In this document: positions 7,850 to 14,569 of the stretch, one piece after another
How the letters are laid out: each line of letters opens with the position of its first letter
Position numbering within the stretch: the first letter of the stretch is position 1
DNA from: CAZNUP01 sp964609775
GTDB lineage: Bacteria; Patescibacteriota; Microgenomatia; JAMCZE01
Length of the DNA stretch: 32,561 nucleotides
Assembly (NCBI GenBank): GCA_964609775.1
Contig: CAZSSJ010000013.1
Location: 1 to 32,561 of the forward strand
Direction of reading: 5' to 3'
Made by a program: the position numbers and the translations under genes
Notes under the pieces: model-generated
Told to the model about the DNA's origin: nothing
The model's input: the letters and a program-made list of their open reading frames with translations, nothing else
The model's database searches: none

Positions 7850-8935
7850 ATGCTTCAAGTCCAACAAAACGTTGACCTGGCTCCTTTTAACACCTTTAAA
7901 GTGTCAGCCAAGGCAAACCGTTTTGTCGCCTTAAGTTCCCTAAGTGACCTAAGGAACTTAAGCACCGTGCTTTTAGAAACTGAGCTAATGCTTATTCTTG
8001 GGGAAGGAGCAAATATTCTGTTGACAAAGGATTACCATGGGCTGGCCGTCAAAAATGAACTACGTGGCCGAAGAGTGACTCTTCAAGACAGCGACTCGGT
8101 TACCGTGGAAGCGGCCGCGGGCGAAGACTGGCACGAGTTTGTGATGTGGGCGGTGGAACAAGGTCTATCTGGCATTGAAAATCTGGCGTTTATCCCGGGA
8201 ACAGTTGGGGCAGCGCCAGTGCAGAACATTGCCGCCTACGGGCAGACTGTGGGAGAAGTGATCCTGTCCGTGCAAGGTTTTCACTTAAGTGATTTAAGAA
8301 ACTTAAGTGTCTTAAGTAACGAAGATTGCCACTTCTATTACCGTGATTCCGTTTTCAAGCATGATCTGAAAGGCAAATTTTTCGTCACTTCGGTGACGTT
8401 TAAATTTTCTAAGACGGCTCATTATGACACAACTTATCATTCCCGCTATGAATCGCTCAAGGGTGAGCTGGACACTCTTTACCCCGGTCGGGGACAGAGA
8501 CAGTTTACGCCCAAAGAGATTGCTCAGGCCGTTATTTCCATCCGGTCAAAAAAACTGCCGGATTGGCACAAACTGGGCACGGCCGGGAGCTTTTTCAAAA
8601 ACCCCTTTGTTTCCAAAGCCAAATTTGCCCAATTGGCCCAGTCAGTCAAAGATCTCCAGCCATACCCAATTGACCACATGCTCTATCCAAATCCTGACGA
8701 TCCGGTTTTTGCCATGACGGATATGGTCAAAATCCCGGCCGGAAGGCTTTTGGATGAGCTTGGATGGAAAGGAAAGCGTGTGGGAAATGTTGGTACGTAT
8801 GAGAAGCACGCTTTGGTGGTTGTTAATTATGGCGGAGCCACTGGTCAGGAGACTTTGGAGTTTGCCCAAAAGATGCAGGAAGAGGTAAAGATGAATTTTG
8901 AGATCGACCTGGAACCAGAAGTGAACGTAGTGTAG
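7850..8935 (+). CDS. murB: MurB, UDP-N-acetylenolpyruvoylglucosamine reductase
   Basis: This FAD enzyme uses NADPH to reduce the MurA product to UDP-MurNAc. From the ATG at 7850 it has 361 residues, type I length. The FAD motif IPGTVGAAPVQN is at about residues 115-126. YRDSVFK (about 164-170) is the type I signature loop. The catalytic serine sits in AGSFFKNP (Ser about 247), and the C-terminal glutamate in LEPEV. I prefer 7850 because family members begin about ten residues before the NTF motif; an in-frame GTG at 7787 would add 21 residues made mostly of a repeat array. Two 9-bp arrays lie inside the gene and encode Leu-Ser-rich insertions at residues 27-39 and 144-157. It is the only plus-strand gene in the dcw block. 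Confidence 0.95.
   Translation: MLQVQQNVDLAPFNTFKVSAKANRFVALSSLSDLRNLSTVLLETELMLILGEGANILLTKDYHGLAVKNELRGRRVTLQDSDSVTVEAAAGEDWHEFVMWAVEQGLSGIENLAFIPGTVGAAPVQNIAAYGQTVGEVILSVQGFHLSDLRNLSVLSNEDCHFYYRDSVFKHDLKGKFFVTSVTFKFSKTAHYDTTYHSRYESLKGELDTLYPGRGQRQFTPKEIAQAVISIRSKKLPDWHKLGTAGSFFKNPFVSKAKFAQLAQSVKDLQPYPIDHMLYPNPDDPVFAMTDMVKIPAGRLLDELGWKGKRVGNVGTYEKHALVVVNYGGATGQETLEFAQKMQEEVKMNFEIDLEPEVNVV
7930..7965. repeat. CTTAAG 9-bp array, copy 2 (inside murB)
   Basis: Units start at 7930, 7939, 7948 and 7957: CTTAAGTTC, CCTAAGTGA, CCTAAGGAA, CTTAAGCAC. The array is read in frame as Leu-Ser/Arg plus one variable residue, three times over, near the MurB N-terminus. The 9-bp period (three codons) keeps the frame open. 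Confidence 0.85.
8284..8319. repeat. CTTAAG 9-bp array, copy 3 (inside murB)
   Basis: Units start at 8284, 8293, 8302 and 8311: CTTAAGTGA, TTTAAGAAA, CTTAAGTGT, CTTAAGTAA. It is in frame in murB and encodes HLSDLRNLSVLSN between the core sheet and the YRDSVFK loop. The second unit has a T for the first C. Confidence 0.85.
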
Positions 8936-8937
8936 GG

Positions 8938-9282
8938 CTACTTTTTTGGAAAAACTCGGTCTAAGGCTCGCGCTCGTCGAGGTAGTTGTATCAGATCGTG
9001 GACTCGCCACCCATGGCCTTTAACTACGACGGAAACTTCCGGCGCAGTCACTTTCCAAGGTTGTCCATCCGTCGAAGTTCCTTCATTAATTACTTTCTCA
9101 CCCAGCCCAACCACTGAATCTCCCGCGGCTGGACCCGAATAGTGTTTCGCTACAGCAACAATTGGCAATGTCCTCCCGCTTGTGCGAACCTCGTTTAACT
9201 TGGCATCTCCTATTGTGCCGACTGCCCCTGCTTTTTGCCACCTCTTCCAAAATCTCGGCTCACGATCTTTACTTATGTTCAT
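8938..9282 (-). CDS. Unknown 114-residue protein, leaderless
   Basis: I do not recognise this family. The protein is basic, with no membrane segment or signal peptide. It is rich in Gly, Val and Arg, with GHGWRVHDL near the C-terminus and an Arg/Lys-rich tail (RRARALDRVFPKK). It is convergent with murB, leaving 2 bp between the stops, and is the only gene between murB and murC. The start is well supported: a near-perfect sigma70 promoter (TTGACA, 17 bp, TAATAT) places the transcript start at about the A of the ATG, so the message is probably leaderless. A strong promoter immediately before the start argues that this is a real expressed gene despite the lack of recognised homology. Confidence 0.6.
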   Translation of the reverse strand: MNISKDREPRFWKRWQKAGAVGTIGDAKLNEVRTSGRTLPIVAVAKHYSGPAAGDSVVGLGEKVINEGTSTDGQPWKVTAPEVSVVVKGHGWRVHDLIQLPRRARALDRVFPKK

Positions 9283-9288
9283 AGCTAT

Positions 9289-9317
9289 ATATTACAGGCA
9301 TTATTCTGGTTTGTCAA
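9289..9317 (-). promoter_or_regulatory. Strong sigma70-type promoter, leaderless start
   Basis: On the minus strand TTGACA (9312-9317) is followed by exactly 17 bp and TAATAT (9289-9294). The ATG at 9282 lies where transcription should begin, about 7 bp after the -10 element. There is no space for a ribosome binding site. Confidence 0.75.
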
Positions 9318-9337
9318 ATTTTGACTGGTAATTATCG

Positions 9338-10639
9338 TCACCTATTTCCAATCAGAAGGAGGTCAGAAACTTTATAGATATCTCCGGCTCCCATTAAGAT
9401 CACCACGTCGGTTTTTTGGACGTTCCGCTCGATGAAATTGGCGACGTTGGTCAGGTCGCCGCCGACGTAGGTGGCTTTTGGGGCAGTAATTGTTAGAGCT
9501 AGGTCTTTTCCGGAAGGTTTGGTTATCCCCTGCTCACGTTTTGTATACACGTCGGTTACGACAACCTTATCGGCTGTTTTGAGGACTTTGACAAATTCAT
9601 CAAAGAGCTTTTCCAGGCGGGCATACATGTGGGGTTGGAAAACAACCACGATGCGACGTTTTGGAAACAGCTCTCTGGCAGCTTTGATGTTGGCCAGAAC
9701 GGCGGTTGGGTGATGAGCATAGTCGTCATAGAGCTTGGCGCCTTCGACTTCGCCTTTGTATTCGAATCTTCTCTCCAAACCGGAAAAACTTTCGAGCGCG
9801 GTTTTGATGGTTTTGGCCGGAATGCCGAGGACAATGCCTGCTGTCCGGGCAGCGGCAGCGTCGGCGCGGAGGTGATCGCCGGGAAGACGAAGTTTTGCCT
9901 GCGATTTGGTCAATTTTTTGTAGGTGATAATCTTTCCTCGCCACTTAAGAGACTTAAGGAGCTTAAGCAACTTAAGACAGCCTTGATCTTCGCCGTTAAT
10001 TACCAGTGTTTTGGGCTCCTTTATTTGCAGAACAAACTTTTTAAAGGCGGTGAGAACCGTCTCGAAGTTTTTGAAATATTCGGGGTGGTCCATTTCAATC
10101 GAGGTGATGACGGCAAGGTTGGGCTTATACAGAAGAAATTTCTCGCGAAATTCGTCCGCTTCGCAGACGAAATGTTGGCCTTTGCCAATACGATAGTTTT
10201 TCTTGTCCCAGTTAAGAAGGTTGGCGCCGATTTCACAGGTCGGGTCAAAACCGGCTTGCTCAAGGATGAGGCTGATCATAGCCGCGGTGTGGCCTTTACC
10301 GTGGGTGCCGGCGACGGCAACGACGAATTTATCCTTTTGAAGGAATCTTGCCATGAATGCCTCCCAAATCATGGCAATACCCTTTTTGGTGGCTTGAGAA
10401 TACTCCGGGTGAGTTTGGTTTTGGTAGATGACAGCCGGAGAGTAGGCCAGAATGTCAACGTTTTTGAGATGAGAGATGTCGTGACCGATTTCGACCGGAA
10501 CACCATCTTTGCGCAGTCGGTGTGTGATACCACTTTCCTCAGCGTCGCAGCCACTGACAACATAGCCAAATTCCCGAGCCATGCGGGCCACGCCGGAAAT
10601 TCCCGAGCCCCCAATGCCCATGAAGTGAACTTTTAACAT
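9338..10639 (-). CDS. murC: MurC, UDP-MurNAc:L-alanine ligase
   Basis: MurC is the ATP-dependent ligase that adds L-Ala to UDP-MurNAc. The protein is 433 residues with the three Mur-ligase domains. The N-terminal UDP-binding loop GIGGSGISGVARM is at residues about 7-19. The ATP loop reads AGTHGKGHTAAM where MurC enzymes normally have AGTHGKTTTTAM; the lysine is kept but the following threonines are replaced. Downstream are the MurC-type EADE and DYAHHPTA motifs. The 9-bp array at 9944-9979 adds a Leu-Lys-rich stretch (LKLLKLLKSLK) in the central domain. An 88-bp spacer separates it from murD and has a TATAAT just after the murD stop, so it may have its own promoter. Confidence 0.94.
   Translation of the reverse strand: MLKVHFMGIGGSGISGVARMAREFGYVVSGCDAEESGITHRLRKDGVPVEIGHDISHLKNVDILAYSPAVIYQNQTHPEYSQATKKGIAMIWEAFMARFLQKDKFVVAVAGTHGKGHTAAMISLILEQAGFDPTCEIGANLLNWDKKNYRIGKGQHFVCEADEFREKFLLYKPNLAVITSIEMDHPEYFKNFETVLTAFKKFVLQIKEPKTLVINGEDQGCLKLLKLLKSLKWRGKIITYKKLTKSQAKLRLPGDHLRADAAAARTAGIVLGIPAKTIKTALESFSGLERRFEYKGEVEGAKLYDDYAHHPTAVLANIKAARELFPKRRIVVVFQPHMYARLEKLFDEFVKVLKTADKVVVTDVYTKREQGITKPSGKDLALTITAPKATYVGGDLTNVANFIERNVQKTDVVILMGAGDIYKVSDLLLIGNR
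9944..9979. repeat. CTTAAG 9-bp array, copy 4 (inside murC)
   Basis: Units start at 9944, 9953, 9962 and 9971: CTTAAGAGA, CTTAAGGAG, CTTAAGCAA, CTTAAGACA. In murC the palindrome is read as CTT AAG (Leu-Lys), a different reading frame from the murB and murL copies (TTA AGN, Leu-Ser/Arg). Confidence 0.85.
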
Positions 10640-10727
10640 AAGGATCTACACAAATTTGCGGCTAATTTGCACGAACTGAATTTGTGAAGGTTCGTTACTG
10701 ATTAGTGGAAATCCACACAAAATTATA

Positions 10728-12062
10728 TCATTTGTTGGGTTTTTTTCCTAATTTGACAACCCAACCCTTAAACTGCTTGCCCCGGTCGGCATAGTCCTTA
10801 AAAAGATTAAAACTGGGGCTGGCCGGCGAAAGGAGAGCGATCTTCCCCGGAGCTGTAACTTCGAAAGCAAAGTTCACGGCGGACTTCATTTCACTGGTTT
10901 CATAAGTCAGATATGTCTCTTTGGCTTGCCAATTTAGTTTCTGGATTTCTCGCCAGATTTTTGGTCCCGTGGTTGGGAAAAGAATCAAATTTTCAACTGG
11001 GCTTTGGACAATTCTCTTGGCCAGCTTTCCAAACCCCACTCCCCGATCAAAACCACCAACGAACAGTGTTTGTACTCGATCACTTAATGTATCCAATGCA
11101 GCGATGGTTGCTTCGGGGATTGTTGAGATGCTGTCATTGTAGAAGGTAATCCCTTGAAATGTTCCAACCAGTTCCAGCCGGTGTTCCAGGGGTTTAAAAT
11201 TCTTCACCACATCCCGGGCGATTTCTGGCGTGACTCCAAAAATTTTAACGGCTTCGAAGGCGGCGGCAATGTTAAGTTTGTTGAAGTTGCCTGGCAGGGA
11301 TGTTTCCCAGTCAGTGACTTGCCGAATCCGACTGCTTGTTATGGGATATTGTTTTGCTGGGCTTTGCCTTGCAATAGCAGAAATATTTTGGTCGTTGGAG
11401 TTATAAATTAAATTATCGCTTTGGGTCTGAAATTTAGTAATGTTTGCTTTTGCTGATACATAGTCCTTGAGTGAAGGGTAGTAGTCCAAATGTTCAGGAA
11501 AGACGTTGAGCAAAACGGCCACGTGGGGGCTTGTCGACACTAGTGACAATTGATGGCTGGACAGTTCGAAAACGATGATGGTGTTTGGCTTAACATCCTG
11601 GTAATAATCAAGGGGTGGCTTGCCAATGTTGCCAATAAGGAGAGCATTTTTGCCGGCGGCTCGGAGCATTTCAAATATTAATGTTGAGGTGGTGCTTTTT
11701 CCTTTTGTTCCAGTCACTCCGATGGTCTGGTGAGGAAATTTATCAAGGAATATCGCTGTTTGGTTTGTAAGAATGGGCCAAAGTTCTGCTGGCAGTCTCC
11801 ATTTTGATTTGCCAGGGGTGAGGATTATAGCGTCAAAGCTTGCTGAATCCTTGTTTTGGACGTCTGGATTTTGAATAAATTCCAAATTTTGATCAGTAGC
11901 ATAGACTCTTTTAAATTGTTCGTCCCAGATCTCTATTTCTCGATCATCGGTGACAAATATTTTTTGCTTTAACCCTTGGTGGCGCAAAAATTTGAGGGTT
12001 GAGGCTCCTTCCCGGGCAAAGCCGTAGATGAGGATCCGACTATTGGTTGTTAGTTTTGGCAT
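10728..12062 (-). CDS. murD: MurD-type UDP-MurNAc-L-Ala:glutamate ligase
   Basis: This is the Mur ligase that adds the second stem residue. About 444 residues from the chosen ATG (MPKLTTNSR). The N-terminal Rossmann domain opens with RILIYGFAREGAS, the ATP loop is GVTGTKGKSTTSTL, and EHLDYYPSLKDYVSAKANI matches the central domain. C-terminal motifs (FYNDSISTIPEA, FVGGFDRG) are also MurD-like. The start overlaps the end of murL by 23 bp. In Xanthomonas a MurD2/MurL pair adds L-Glu and then epimerises it on the nucleotide; a murL neighbour suggests this enzyme also takes L-Glu. Specificity cannot be read from sequence alone. An upstream in-frame start at 12125 would run deeper into murL and is less likely. 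Confidence 0.92.
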   Translation of the reverse strand: MPKLTTNSRILIYGFAREGASTLKFLRHQGLKQKIFVTDDREIEIWDEQFKRVYATDQNLEFIQNPDVQNKDSASFDAIILTPGKSKWRLPAELWPILTNQTAIFLDKFPHQTIGVTGTKGKSTTSTLIFEMLRAAGKNALLIGNIGKPPLDYYQDVKPNTIIVFELSSHQLSLVSTSPHVAVLLNVFPEHLDYYPSLKDYVSAKANITKFQTQSDNLIYNSNDQNISAIARQSPAKQYPITSSRIRQVTDWETSLPGNFNKLNIAAAFEAVKIFGVTPEIARDVVKNFKPLEHRLELVGTFQGITFYNDSISTIPEATIAALDTLSDRVQTLFVGGFDRGVGFGKLAKRIVQSPVENLILFPTTGPKIWREIQKLNWQAKETYLTYETSEMKSAVNFAFEVTAPGKIALLSPASPSFNLFKDYADRGKQFKGWVVKLGKKPNK

Positions 12063-13470
12063 AGGCATTTTTAAGGACTTTCTGGTAGCCGGTCGGGAGA
12101 TGGTTGTTTTTGTCCCAAGAGGCAAGAATTTTCTCGGACAGTTTTTGGAGATCTCCGAGTTTATTCTCCAGGATAGTCATGTTCTTTTTGAAATGCTCGA
12201 GCAGGACGGGGGTTTTCCTCATCGCGGACTGTCCGGGATCCGCCTGACCCTTCTTTAGAGATAGGTAGAAAGCGACGACTGTTTCTTCAAAAGTGCCGAT
12301 GCACTCGAAGGGTTTCCCTGCGCCTAGGCCTAGAACATTCATTGTCAGGTCGATTAGATTTTCATTTTCAAAGAGATTGGCACCGAAAATTTGCCGAAGT
12401 TGCTCGGTTTTCACAAAAGGAAACAATCCGACAAAAATTGACAGACATTTTGGGCACTGGCCACACCATGAATCACTTTTGTATCCAACATTGCAGCTTC
12501 TAATTTGGGCGAAATATTGAGGCATGTGAGAAAACAATCTCGTGATTTGCAGTTCATATAGTGGTCTTAAGAAGCTTAAGTAACTTAAGTCACTTAAGTA
12601 TCTCAGGTTATATTCTCGAAACTTCTGCTCAAATTCGAAACTTTTAGAATATTGATGATTAATTTTAGCCCTCAGATATTCCAAATTTGCTTCATTCGAG
12701 CTGCGTTCGTTGGAAAAAGCCACTTCAGAAAAGCCAAAAAGCCGGGCAATCAGAACGGAAAGGAAAGACAAGTAGGCGGTGAAAGGGACATGACCATTAA
12801 GATAGCCCTTTTCGGACAAAACAAAAATTTCGGGATCAAGCTCGCGATGAACTTTGATGAGGCGAGGAACGCCGGCGGTTTTTACCAGTCGTTCGGAGGC
12901 CGGAGGAACCTCGGTGGCTTTCGAGATTGTCATGGCAAAAGCGCCCACATTTTCCGGCCCATGATATTTTGATAGTAGCTCTAGGGTAACTGCCGAATCT
13001 TGGCCTCCGCCAACCGGAATGAGAACTCTTTGATTCTCCCAAATTTGATCACTTGTAGGTTGGTATACGCGACCGCGAGAAGTAACATACAACCTAACGA
13101 AATCTACAGGGCGGAAATCAATTTGGTTCGTATAGAAATACTGACCCATGCCGGAAATCAGAAGGTCGTGCCACCAGGCAATTTGGTCAGCAGTGAGGAA
13201 GCCGGCGGATATTTTTATTTCTGGCGAACAGGTGGTTTTCCAATAGGAAAAAATGTCCGCCAGGCCGAGGTGGAAGACAAGATTATCCAGTTCGCCTTTT
13301 GCCAGCTTCGAGGCACCTCCAGCTGCTTTGAAAATGGTGACTTTCGGCGAGAATTTAAGCTCTTTGGTCCCCATTTCCCACTCTAAGCTAAGATCATCAC
13401 CATTTATTTTCCAGGCTGAGGATCGGTAGGTAAAAACTGGGTGTTTTTCTCTTAGGGTTGACAAATTCAT
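12040..13470 (-). CDS. murL: MurL-type UDP-MurNAc-L-Ala-L-Glu epimerase
   Basis: MurL converts the L-glutamate of UDP-MurNAc-L-Ala-L-Glu to D-glutamate using ATP, replacing the usual MurI racemase supply of D-Glu. The 476-residue protein shows the ATP-pyrophosphatase-like loop VGGGQDSA at about 153-160. NGHVPFTAYLSF (about 225-236) and SNERSSNEAN...NHQYSKSFEFE (about 253-281) follow, then a cysteine-rich CGQCPKC at 336-342. I recall these features from MurL. The 9-bp array at 12566-12610 lies in frame and encodes YLSDLSYLSFL at about 291-301. It overlaps murD, which supports a shared step. The alternative, an ExsB/asparagine-synthase-like ATPase of other function, is less likely given position. 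Confidence 0.85.
   Translation of the reverse strand: MNLSTLREKHPVFTYRSSAWKINGDDLSLEWEMGTKELKFSPKVTIFKAAGGASKLAKGELDNLVFHLGLADIFSYWKTTCSPEIKISAGFLTADQIAWWHDLLISGMGQYFYTNQIDFRPVDFVRLYVTSRGRVYQPTSDQIWENQRVLIPVGGGQDSAVTLELLSKYHGPENVGAFAMTISKATEVPPASERLVKTAGVPRLIKVHRELDPEIFVLSEKGYLNGHVPFTAYLSFLSVLIARLFGFSEVAFSNERSSNEANLEYLRAKINHQYSKSFEFEQKFREYNLRYLSDLSYLSFLRPLYELQITRLFSHMPQYFAQIRSCNVGYKSDSWCGQCPKCLSIFVGLFPFVKTEQLRQIFGANLFENENLIDLTMNVLGLGAGKPFECIGTFEETVVAFYLSLKKGQADPGQSAMRKTPVLLEHFKKNMTILENKLGDLQKLSEKILASWDKNNHLPTGYQKVLKNAYAKTNNQ
12566..12610. repeat. CTTAAG 9-bp array, copy 5 (inside murL)
   Basis: Units start at 12566, 12575, 12584 and 12593: CTTAAGAAG, CTTAAGTAA, CTTAAGTCA, CTTAAGTAT. A fifth, decayed unit CTCAGGTTA starts at 12602. 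It is in frame in murL and read as Leu-Ser/Arg plus one variable residue. Confidence 0.85.
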
Positions 13471-13489
13471 TGATGTGATTTGATATTTT

Positions 13490-13508
13490 AATCGATGATC
13501 AATCGATT
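13490..13508. promoter_or_regulatory. Palindrome upstream of murL
   Basis: AATCGAT (13490-13496) and ATCGATT (13502-13508) are perfect inverted arms around a 5-bp centre, 20 bp upstream of the murL ATG. A weak -10-like TAAAAT overlaps one arm on the minus strand. An operator is plausible but unproven. Confidence 0.35.
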
Positions 13509-13525
13509 CATCATCGTTTTCTGTA

Positions 13526-14569
13526 TCAATTGTTGGTTAGAACGGTTTCAGTTAGTTGATTTCGAACAGACTGAATCAACGAAACGTCCTTCCTTTTAGG
13601 ATAAATTCTATTACTTAAGACAATTAATATCTTGTTTTTCAATGGAGAGATTATGATTGAAGTTCCGGTAAAACCGGTGTGACCATAAGTTCCGATTGGC
13701 GCATGATCCACTATTTTGGGATTGTCTATCCTCCAACCCAATCCTATCCAGCCGTAGTTATCTTTAGCCTGACGGGTGGTTGCCTGACTAACGGTTTCTT
13801 TTTTGAGAATTTGTTTAGTCCTAAAGGATCCTTTGTTTAGCCATAGGGTGCCAAATTTCCATAGGTCTTCGGCCGTAGAAAAAAGTCCGGCATGGCCGGA
13901 AATGCCCCCAAGAGCGAAGGCGCTTTCATCATGAACCTCGCCGTGAACCAGCCGCATTCGCCAGCTGTCTTTTTCGGTTGGGGCAATCCGGCTAAGAAGT
14001 TTCTTGGGAGGTTTAAAACCGGTGTTTTTCAAACCCAAGGGACTAATGATTTCATCTTTTAAGAAATCGATAAATTTTTTCCCGCTGGTCACAGTAATAA
14101 TTTCCGCCAACATCATAGCATTGGGATTACTGTACTGGACTTTTGTCCCCGGTTCAAAATCCAGCGGTCGATGAAAGAGATGCTGCCTGATTTCCCTCGA
14201 GGGAAAATCTTTCAGGGATTTGAGATGGAAATTTATTCCTGCCGTGTGAGTCAGCAAGTGCCAGACAGTAACTTCATTCTTGTATCCTCCAGAAAACTCA
14301 GGGATTATGGAAAAAACTTTAGTGTCCAGTCTTATTTTTCCTCGATCAAGAAGGATCAGGGTTGCAGTCGAGGTAAAAAGTTTTGTCAGCGAGGCAATAT
14401 CATAGATTGTGTCCTTTACTACCGGTTTGGAGCCGGGATCGCTATACATGGTTGTGCCAAAAGCTTGGCAATATCCGATGTTATGACTGTTGCCGATCAA
14501 GAATACCGCTCCGGGGAAAACTCGCTCTTTGATTGCTTTTTCAATGATCGGGTTTATTTTATTTTGCAT
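13526..14569 (-). CDS. Beta-lactamase-fold serine hydrolase, apparently cytoplasmic
   Basis: This is a member of the class C beta-lactamase/DD-peptidase/esterase superfamily. The SxxK nucleophile motif is in ASLTKLF, the YxN motif in YSNPNAMM, and the third, HxG-type motif in GHTGFTGT. Length is 347 residues. Unlike most family members it has no signal peptide or membrane anchor: the N-terminus is MQNKINPIIEKAIKERVFPG. It therefore probably acts inside the cell, as an esterase or on a precursor, unless exported unconventionally. The ATG at 14569 overlaps the murE stop by 11 bp; a TTG at 14587 is possible but lies deeper in murE. Its place between murE and murL suggests a link to wall metabolism; the substrate is unknown. 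Confidence 0.8.
   Translation of the reverse strand: MQNKINPIIEKAIKERVFPGAVFLIGNSHNIGYCQAFGTTMYSDPGSKPVVKDTIYDIASLTKLFTSTATLILLDRGKIRLDTKVFSIIPEFSGGYKNEVTVWHLLTHTAGINFHLKSLKDFPSREIRQHLFHRPLDFEPGTKVQYSNPNAMMLAEIITVTSGKKFIDFLKDEIISPLGLKNTGFKPPKKLLSRIAPTEKDSWRMRLVHGEVHDESAFALGGISGHAGLFSTAEDLWKFGTLWLNKGSFRTKQILKKETVSQATTRQAKDNYGWIGLGWRIDNPKIVDHAPIGTYGHTGFTGTSIIISPLKNKILIVLSNRIYPKRKDVSLIQSVRNQLTETVLTNN

Noticed and set aside
9629..10636. 335-codon open frame on the plus strand across murC
   Set aside because: It is antisense to a well-supported murC with all family motifs, and its translation has no recognisable domain.
12040..13470. Asparagine synthase or ExsB-like enzyme in place of MurL
   Set aside because: The GGGQDS loop alone would allow it, but the NHQYSKSFEFE and CGQCPKC segments and the overlap with murD favour MurL.
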